From Bacilli bacterium (GTDB lineage: Bacteria > Bacillota_I > Bacilli_A > RF39 > UBA660), in NCBI GenBank assembly GCA_017477845.1, contig JAFUTR010000042.1, positions 1 to 47,280 on the forward strand: DNA of 47,280 nt, read 5' to 3'. Made by a program: the position numbers and the translations under genes. Below, piece by piece: positions 41,548 through 46,390 of the stretch (positions are counted from its first letter, which is position 1; every line of letters begins with the position of its first letter). The notes beneath the pieces were generated by a model, which worked only from the letters and a program-made list of their open reading frames with translations, was not told where the DNA came from and did not search any database.

Positions 41548-41897
41548 ATTTTCCAAGCACACCTCATAATTCTATCAGATGGGTCAAATGTGTCATATAT
41601 GACACCATCAATAATAGCAGTAATATGATTAAACATTGTTACAGCATACTTACCAAATGGATGTTCATAAGCAAATTCACCAACTGTTTTAGAATAATGA
41701 CATTCTCTAGGATACCTATCATCAAGATAATCCTCAACAAATTCTACATTATCTGTCATATATCCATCTTTAGATGAAAAATATACAAGTTCTCTATACA
41801 CATCTTCCCAACTTCTATCAGTTAGTAAAGATAAACTTCGGATTACACAATCCTCAATATTCCTATTTCTAGGATTTTTATTATAATACCTATACAT
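41538..41897 (-). CDS. Cysteine-protease-like protein (119 aa)
   Basis: NIEDCVIRSLSLLTDRSWED (Cys17), later FNHITAIIDGVIYDTFD (His, Asn/Asp) gives the Cys-His-Asp order of papain-like/C39-like peptidases common in phages of Firmicutes. Its small size and missing signal peptide suggest a processing role, perhaps of capsid, scaffold or virion precursors, though this is inference from position among late genes. Its start overlaps the previous gene by 8 nt, with a weak ribosome site. Confidence 0.55.
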   Translation of the reverse strand: MYRYYNKNPRNRNIEDCVIRSLSLLTDRSWEDVYRELVYFSSKDGYMTDNVEFVEDYLDDRYPRECHYSKTVGEFAYEHPFGKYAVTMFNHITAIIDGVIYDTFDPSDRIMRCAWKIKD

Positions 41898-42513
41898 TCA
41901 TTATTTCTTTCATTTTTGAGAAATGTTTCTTTAGGATTTCTTTCTCCTCTGGAGAAGTTGCTGTTTCTTTAATATATTTTAATAATTTATGGTTATAATG
42001 TAACATAGATTCTAAATCTTTTAATCCATCTTCTTTTGCTCCGTAGTTACCACCAGCATTAAACTCGTTTCTATCATCTTCATATGCTTCATAACTACCT
42101 CTCATACCATCCATATAGCTTGATGCTCTATATTTAGCATCTACACCTCTACGATTGTACTCATTATAAGCATTATACCCATTATAGCCATATCCACGAC
42201 CATATTCATTTCCATATCCGTTCATATTCTTGACCTCCTTTAAGTCTTTGTATATATCTACTACTTTAAACAATTCGTCCTTATCTACAGTATGGAATTC
42301 TTGTTTACCTTTCTTTTCAATATACGCATCAATTTTTTCTATTAATTCTTCCATATTTTCTCTCCTTTCTAGGAGTTTCTTTAATTCATTATTTTGTTCA
42401 ATTATTATTTTAAGATTTTTCATCAAATCAGTGTTGTTGAAATCTTTAAGTAGCATCTCTAGGTTCACTATTTGTAAAAGTAAAGATGCTAAATCTACTG
42501 GATTACCAAACAT
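41890..42513 (-). CDS. Late protein with three nested in-frame starts (207/154/111 aa)
   Basis: The 207-aa frame has start at 42513 (overlapping the preceding stop). Inside it, ATG 42354 (MEELIEKID) and ATG 42225 (MNGYGNEYG) each have a strong site: GAAAGGAGA and AAAGGAGGTC. The middle part is a helical domain and the last 111 residues are a Gly/Tyr/Asn-rich domain (GNEYGRGYGYNGYNAYNEYN) followed by a helical C-terminus. Three products with shared C-termini are likely. Family not recognised; could be a structural or assembly factor. Confidence 0.6.
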   Translation of the reverse strand: MFGNPVDLASLLLQIVNLEMLLKDFNNTDLMKNLKIIIEQNNELKKLLERRENMEELIEKIDAYIEKKGKQEFHTVDKDELFKVVDIYKDLKEVKNMNGYGNEYGRGYGYNGYNAYNEYNRRGVDAKYRASSYMDGMRGSYEAYEDDRNEFNAGGNYGAKEDGLKDLESMLHYNHKLLKYIKETATSPEEKEILKKHFSKMKEIMNV

Positions 42514-42896
42514 TAACCTTCTCTTTTAACTACAAGTGAAGCTCCTCTTGCTGGTACTGTTACTGGATTCTCTGAATTATTAACTAATTGTATAGAAGTA
42601 TTATAAACTGTAGGAATAATAACTTCTGTACTACCATTCTCATAAGTACCAGGTGTTGTTCCTGGAGTTTGGATAGTTGCTCCTGGAATTGGTGTATTAC
42701 CTGCCTCTACATCCCATACAATTTGTCCTGCAACTGTTGGAGTAGAGTTTATACTTGCAGAAATTCTTTGAATACCTGCTCTTACTGTACGATTAACTGT
42801 CTTAATAGCACAATTAGGTAAAAAATTTATACCATCTAGAATTAATGCCTCTCCAGGTCTTACTGTTTGTTCTGTTATATTGTATACACTAAACAT
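42513..42896 (-). CDS. Probable virion decoration protein (127 aa)
   Basis: Begins MFSVYNITEQTVRPGE after AAAGGAGAGCA. Thr/Pro/Val-rich with alternating small residues; predicted beta-sandwich, containing GTTPGTYENGSTEVIIP. No transmembrane region. The fold suggests an Ig-like or jelly-roll module, such as a head decoration or fibre tip. Located in the first block of the late arm. Confidence 0.5.
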   Translation of the reverse strand: MFSVYNITEQTVRPGEALILDGINFLPNCAIKTVNRTVRAGIQRISASINSTPTVAGQIVWDVEAGNTPIPGATIQTPGTTPGTYENGSTEVIIPTVYNTSIQLVNNSENPVTVPARGASLVVKREG

Positions 42897-42910
42897 ATTG
42901 CTCTCCTTTC

Positions 42911-42943
42911 AAAAAATAAAGAGAATAAGACTTGCTTATTCTC
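42911..42943 (-). terminator. Terminator before the decoration-protein gene
   Basis: GAGAATAAG pairs with CTTATTCTC around a 5-nt loop, followed on the minus strand by TTTATTTTTT. A further palindrome TTCCCTTTAAAGGGAA lies at 42949-42964. Confidence 0.8.
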
Positions 42944-42997
42944 TCGTTTTCCCTTTAAAGGGAATTTCGTTAGCAAGTTCCTTTCGGTTAGTCTTAT
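42925..42997 (-). promoter_or_regulatory. Possible antiterminator/attenuator
   Basis: ATAAGACTTGCT on the plus strand at 42925-42936, in the terminator's stem and loop, is complementary to two upstream RNA segments: minus-strand ATAAGACT (42990-42997) and TTGCT (42972-42976). The alternative pairing would replace the terminator hairpin. That is the arrangement of an attenuator, but no ligand, peptide or protein partner is visible. Confidence 0.45.
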
Positions 42998-43009
42998 GAC
43001 CTCTTACTA

Positions 43010-43900
43010 TTAATATACTAAATTACCGTAGTATCCGTTTCCGCATCCACATCCACCATTTCCGTTACATGTAAATATTGGTTGATTTCCATATACTGGT
43101 TGTGATGGAATAGGGCAAGAACGAAGTTCATTTACGAGTAAGTTAGCAGTTGTTGCTTGTCCTGCTCTAATTTCAGCAGTTTGTGCTGTCTGACTAGCTT
43201 GACCTCTAGCGTATAGGTTCTCTTGACGTAGTTGAGCAATTATATCGTTCTTAGCTTCTAGTTGAGCCTTAACACCATCTAGTTCTAATTGACATAATTT
43301 ATCCAATATTGCCTGGCTATTTCTTGTTTGACTATCAATTATATCTCTAGTGTTATTAGCATCAGCAAATCTAGTGTTACATGCTTCACGAGCAATATCA
43401 GCACCAAGATTAGCAGTAGCCAAACGATTTTCGCAGCAACATTGATCAAGAGATTTTTGGATTCCATTGAATCCTTGGAGTGTAGCAATTTGGTTATTGA
43501 AGTTTTGGTTCATATCAGCCATTTGTCTATTAGCAGCAGCAATTTCGCTAGAATAGAATCCATTAGAAATATTGCTATTGATAGAGGCAGTTGATGAACA
43601 AATAGCATTAGAAATATCACTTACTGAATTTCTTACACCTTCGATTTGGTCTGATAGATGTAATGTATCAAATCCATTATTAGTGTTAGTATTGATTCCT
43701 TGCTGACCAGCTAATAGCCAAGGGAACTCATACATTCCCATAGCTCCACCACCGAAGCCACCTCCGAACCCCCAGCCACCATTACCTAGCATACCTAGTG
43801 CGATGATACCTAGAATCCATTCTCCCATGTTACCACCCCAACCGTTGTTTCCACCGTTTCCAGTTACGTCGTAAGTAGGAATTATTCCGTTTCCGTTCAT
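43010..43900 (-). CDS. Gly-rich, Cys-cluster virion-associated protein (about 296 aa)
   Basis: Start at ATG 43900 (AAAGGAG 7 nt upstream); an ATG six bases earlier is too close to the site and the frame is open further. N-terminal 60 residues are extremely Gly/Asn/Trp-rich (GNGGNNGWGGNMGEWILG); residues about 90-230 are helical with Asn/Gln/Ala, including a QCCCENRL segment; the end is Gly/Cys-rich (CNGNGGCGCGNGYYG). Such proteins are recurrent in gut Firmicute phages and probably assemble on or in the virion. Function unknown. Confidence 0.6.
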   Translation of the reverse strand: MNGNGIIPTYDVTGNGGNNGWGGNMGEWILGIIALGMLGNGGWGFGGGFGGGAMGMYEFPWLLAGQQGINTNTNNGFDTLHLSDQIEGVRNSVSDISNAICSSTASINSNISNGFYSSEIAAANRQMADMNQNFNNQIATLQGFNGIQKSLDQCCCENRLATANLGADIAREACNTRFADANNTRDIIDSQTRNSQAILDKLCQLELDGVKAQLEAKNDIIAQLRQENLYARGQASQTAQTAEIRAGQATTANLLVNELRSCPIPSQPVYGNQPIFTCNGNGGCGCGNGYYGNLVY

Positions 43901-43953
43901 ACTCATTCTCCTTTCGTAATTTTTATTTATATCAAACACAAATGTGTTGATAC

Positions 43954-44178
43954 CTAATTTGATAATACTTTCTCTATTTGGTTTATCTGCTCATCAGAAT
44001 ACCCAAATTTCCTAGCAAAGTCATATAGTTTTGTCCTCTCTTCTTTACTTTGCTTCCCCAGAGTGTTTCTAAGAAGTGCCTCTGGAGTACTATTCTTTCT
44101 CATTTCTTGTAGTTGTTGATACTGTTTCGGATACTGTGCCCTCAACTGGTCCATTATTGACTGTCCTACTTGATTCAT
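43954..44178 (-). CDS. Small helical protein (74 aa)
   Basis: Begins MNQVGQSIMDQLRAQYPK; a basic helical protein ending EQINQIEKVLSN. Its first 89 nt overlap the end of the preceding gene in another frame, with AAGGAG for its start inside that gene. Function unknown. Confidence 0.6.
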   Translation of the reverse strand: MNQVGQSIMDQLRAQYPKQYQQLQEMRKNSTPEALLRNTLGKQSKEERTKLYDFARKFGYSDEQINQIEKVLSN

Positions 44179-44566
44179 ACTCTTTTCGCTCCTTCATCTT
44201 TTTAATTTCATTCTCTAAAGCCTCAATTCGTAAATCTTTCTCATCTTTAGGTATAAACTCTTCTAGAAGATAAGTCTTAATTAGTCCTGATGGTGACTTA
44301 AACCACATATTAGTGAAATCTTTATTAACGAATAAAGTATCAAAAAACACCATCTCTCTTTTAACGTCATCCACACTTTCTACATATCTAATACCTTGTC
44401 CACCTGGACCTGTTTGTATTGTCTGATTAAGTATAGTTGGCTGTGCATACTGTAGCTGCATTTTCTGCTTCTCTAGGTCTGCTATTTTGTTTCGTTCTTC
44501 TTGTATTTGTCTGTCAAAACTATAAATCTGGGAATTATACCCATTAGCTCCATACATCAACATCAT
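44090..44566 (-). CDS. Coiled-coil late protein (158 aa)
   Basis: Begins near MYGANGYNSQIYSFDRQ; several possible ATGs, the second or third best spaced from AAAGGA. N-terminal coiled coil (DRQIQEERNKIADLEKQKMQ), middle domain with WFKSPSGLIKTYLLEEF, C-terminal helix and a Ser/Thr/Glu tail. WFKSP-like segments occur in phage proteins linked to structural blocks. Unknown role. Confidence 0.6.
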   Translation of the reverse strand: MMLMYGANGYNSQIYSFDRQIQEERNKIADLEKQKMQLQYAQPTILNQTIQTGPGGQGIRYVESVDDVKREMVFFDTLFVNKDFTNMWFKSPSGLIKTYLLEEFIPKDEKDLRIEALENEIKKMKERKEYESSRTVNNGPVEGTVSETVSTTTRNEKE

Positions 44567-44580
44567 TTCCTTTCACTCTC

Positions 44581-44589
44581 ATTATCTCA
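44581..44589 (-). promoter_or_regulatory. Weak late promoter, extended -10
   Basis: Minus-strand GATAAT (44581-44586) with TGA before it; no good -35. Follows a strong terminator, like its counterparts. Confidence 0.35.
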
Positions 44590-44590
44590 T

Positions 44591-44629
44591 AATAAAAAGA
44601 GTGAAAAGTCCAATCTTTACACTCTTTTT
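44591..44629 (-). terminator. Terminator after the HTH gene
   Basis: AAAAAGAGTG pairs with CACTCTTTTT; an inner AAAG/CTTT pair closes the loop TCCAAT. T-rich run on the minus strand. Confidence 0.85.
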
Positions 44630-44645
44630 GTTTACTATTTGTCCA

Positions 44646-44912
44646 TTATTTGCACGTTAATCTTTTAGGATACTTACTAGGGTTCTCATTATGTAAGTAG
44701 TCATACTTCTTTCTTATTCTAGCAATACAGTTATTAATAGTAGACCTTCCTACATTAAACTCCATCGCCATTCTAGTAATAGTCCATTTATCCCTCTCCC
44801 ATACTCTAGCATATAGTACCTTCTTCTCTAGACTTGTTAATATTGCATCATCTACAAAGGAATTGTATAGAGTCTTAGTCCAAGGTATTTGATTCTTTAT
44901 AGTCTTTCCCAA
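44646..44912 (-). CDS. Helix-turn-helix DNA-binding protein (88 aa)
   Basis: Residues 25-75 form a sigma-region-4/LuxR-like HTH: LTSLEKKVLYARVWERDKW then ITRMAMEFNVGRSTINNCIARI. Small, basic, no other domain. It is the first gene of the late arm, so it probably regulates phage transcription; candidate sites are the palindromes at 45283-45953. The start has a GGGGGAG upstream. Sigma-like activator or repressor cannot be distinguished by sequence alone. Confidence 0.7.
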   Translation of the reverse strand: MGKTIKNQIPWTKTLYNSFVDDAILTSLEKKVLYARVWERDKWTITRMAMEFNVGRSTINNCIARIRKKYDYLHNENPSKYPKRLTCK

Positions 44913-44933
44913 TTAAATCACTCCCCCTTAGTT

Positions 44934-44942
44934 ATTATAGCA
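44934..44942 (-). promoter_or_regulatory. Extended -10 promoter of the HTH gene
   Basis: Minus-strand TGC then TATAAT (44934-44942); the -35 is weak. Directly follows a terminator. Leader of about 15 nt to the HTH start. Confidence 0.5.
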
Positions 44943-44943
44943 T

Positions 44944-44970
44944 AGAAAAAAGAGATAGAAATATCTCTTT
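44944..44970 (-). terminator. Terminator of candidate small RNA 3
   Basis: AAAGAGATA pairs with TATCTCTTT around GAAA (plus strand), with six Ts following on the minus strand. Confidence 0.85.
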
Positions 44971-45012
44971 CTCAATAAAAAGTATAAGGGGGTGCTAGAG
45001 TAATAAGCACTC
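44944..45012 (-). ncRNA. Candidate small RNA 3 (about 69 nt)
   Basis: From promoter 45019-45047 to the terminator at 44944-44970. It has a 5-bp hairpin GUGCU...AGCAC (44992-45010) with loop UAUUACUCU and then the terminator. Its CUUAUUACUC is the exact complement of GAGUAAUAAG in candidate small RNA 2. Transcription not shown. Confidence 0.45.
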
Positions 45013-45018
45013 ATCTAT

Positions 45019-45047
45019 ATTATACTATAATTTTATTCTATTTGCAA
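45019..45047 (-). promoter_or_regulatory. Leftward promoter of the late arm
   Basis: TTGCAA (45042-45047), 17 bp, TATAAT (45019-45024) on the minus strand. Start near 45012. Strongest leftward promoter in the intergenic region. Confidence 0.7.
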
Positions 45048-45109
45048 ACTCCTTTTTAATAATTTTTTTGTTTAGACAGATAAAATTTTTTAGGAGAGAG
45101 ATTTTTGTT

Positions 45110-45181
45110 ATGATTGTGAAGACCAGAACACACACGAAGTCGTCCTCCCAGAAAAAACCTTTTAAAGCCGCACCCCCATAA
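45110..45181 (+). CDS. Possible 23-aa basic peptide in a GC-rich island
   Basis: ATG to TAA encodes MIVKTRTHTKSSSQKKPFKA plus APP. AGGAG lies 13 nt upstream, somewhat far. The segment is far richer in G+C than its surroundings (codons TCG, TCC, GCC, CCC). It may be a peptide or a structured RNA element; no third-position evidence. Confidence 0.25.
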   Translation: MIVKTRTHTKSSSQKKPFKAAPP

Positions 45182-45182
45182 T

Positions 45183-45443
45183 CTTATTAGCATATAATTT
45201 TAATAACTTTTATATAATTTTTTTATTTTAAAACTTTTATAAATTCAAATTTTTGATATTTCATAACTTTAATAACTTTAATAACTTTCATAAGGTTAAT
45301 TATAAAAATGTTATAAATATTATAAATTATAAAAAAGTTATTTATAACTTTCATAACTTTCACAAAGTTAATTATAAAAATGTTATCAATTATAAAAAAG
45401 TTATAACTTTCATAACTTTCACAAAGTTGACTTTGCAAAAGTT
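45183..45443. repeat. Palindrome array, possible operators or origin iterons
   Basis: Near-identical dyads AACTTT-CAY-AARGTT occur at 45283, 45355 and 45414, with another (ACTTT-GCA-AAAGT) at 45430, in longer units of about 60-72 bp that share AATTATAAAAATGTTAT. The whole stretch is almost only A and T apart from these boxes, and has no gene. The same dyad (GTG centre) occurs at 45669, 45773 and 45941 in promoter spacers. Confidence 0.7.
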
Positions 45444-45660
45444 ATTGACGTTATGGACTTATAAAAAAATTCATTTTTGGCAAAAAAAATCAAAATTTAT
45501 ATAGACTATATAGAAACCTTGATAATACTACCTAAATATATCTATATATATTATATAAAAAACACTTCCCGCGATAAAAACAATTTTTTTTTAGGAGTTC
45601 ATAACTTCAGATTTGTTAATAAAATTAATAAATTTAATAAAATTATTGAAATAATATAAA
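45444..45660. other. AT-rich intergenic stretch without a gene
   Basis: About 215 bp of mostly A+T with only short frames in repeats and a lone CCCGCG at about 45569. No coding signal or hairpin terminator is evident. Being next to the palindrome array, it could be a DNA unwinding element; unproven. Confidence 0.4.
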
Positions 45661-45665
45661 AGTTA

Positions 45666-45694
45666 TTGACTTTGTGAAAGTTATATGATAATAT
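45666..45694 (+). promoter_or_regulatory. Early promoter P1 with operator in the spacer
   Basis: TTGACT (45666-45671), 17 bp, TAATAT (45689-45694). The palindrome ACTTT-GTG-AAAGT (45669-45681) overlaps the -35 and spacer. Likely start near 45701. Confidence 0.7.
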
Positions 45695-45769
45695 TAGTTT
45701 GTACTTGAAAAAGTGCATCGAAAAATATCAATAACAAAAACAAAAACATTATAAAAGTTAAAAAAGTTA

Positions 45770-45798
45770 TTGACTTTGTAAAAGTTATATGATAATAT
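45770..45798 (+). promoter_or_regulatory. Early promoter P2 with operator in the spacer
   Basis: TTGACT (45770-45775), 17 bp, TAATAT (45793-45798), palindrome ACTTT-GTA-AAAGT at 45773-45785. Preceded by ATAAAAGTTAAAAAAGTTA, shared with P3. No gene lies between P2 and P3 (about 140 bp). Confidence 0.7.
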
Positions 45799-45937
45799 TA
45801 TATGTGTCAAGTGAAGAAACGCCCTACACGATAACTATAATTGACCCGTTGATTATATGTTATGGCTAGTAAAGGACTTAAAAATGTGGTAGAAACTTGA
45901 TAAAATAATATCAATAATATAAAAGTTAAAAAAGTTA

Positions 45938-45966
45938 TTGACTTTGTGAAAGTTATATGATATTAT
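45938..45966 (+). promoter_or_regulatory. Early promoter P3 with operator in the spacer
   Basis: TTGACT (45938-45943), 17 bp, TATTAT (45961-45966), palindrome at 45941-45953. Start near 45973. It is the promoter closest to the amidoligase gene and defines the leader of about 400 nt. Confidence 0.7.
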
Positions 45967-45972
45967 GTATAT

Positions 45973-46384
45973 GTACTTGCAAAGAGTACAAAAAAAAATA
46001 GTCTTTATGAGGTATGGAACGAGTAATGGAAATCCTAAACCAGTACAAAAGTAGTAAAGATAGTTATAAAATAAAGTTTGTAGAATTGGTGTAGACTTTG
46101 TGTAAGGTTTACAAGTCCCCAAAATGAGGAGTTAGTAAGGGATACTGTATACCGGGTACAAGTAGTTTTACAAAGTATGAATATATAACATTATAGACCT
46201 AGACTAGAACGAGGTGGAAACCCTAAACGTTAGTTAAAAAGTGTGAAGTGAAATAGCACAGTAAATAGGCAAAAAGTAAAAGCAGGTTTATCAGTGGAAA
46301 CTGATAAATCTAGGTACATTATCTCCAGAATCTTGGTGGAGTGTTTCTAGATTTGTTAGTTTCTATAACTAGCAAAAGGAGGAG
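45973..46384 (+). ncRNA. Candidate structured leader RNA (about 410 nt)
   Basis: No gene lies between P3 and the amidoligase ATG. A motif AACGAG...TGGAAA...CCTAAAC occurs twice, at 46018-46040 and 46208-46228. A long hairpin, GGTTTATCAGT with loop GGAA and ACTGATAAATC, occupies 46285-46310; further stems CTCCA/TGGAG (46323-46341) and TTGTTAGT/ACTAGCAA (46353-46375) precede the AAAGGAGGAG site. The sequence is richer in G+C than its surroundings. It could be a riboregulator or a large phage RNA such as a ROOL- or GOLLD-like class; I cannot assign it. Confidence 0.5.
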
Positions 46385-46390
46385 TTTATT

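Noticed and set aside
41356..41562. A 68-aa open frame on the minus strand (MCLENKRLEIVFY...)
   Set aside because: It crosses a terminator, two promoter boxes and a small-RNA candidate, has no ribosome site and ends in T-tract-encoded Phe/Leu/Lys.
45183..45443. CRISPR-like array of repeats
   Set aside because: Units are palindromic A/T boxes with variable spacing and no unique spacers, and no cas genes exist in the genome.
45223..45504. Short frames on both strands with repeated FHNFNN/KVIKV units
   Set aside because: They are translations of the palindrome array; no ribosome sites and only low-complexity residues.
45973..46384. A tRNA gene in the leader region
   Set aside because: Stems exist but none gives a cloverleaf with the TΨC and D arm signatures.
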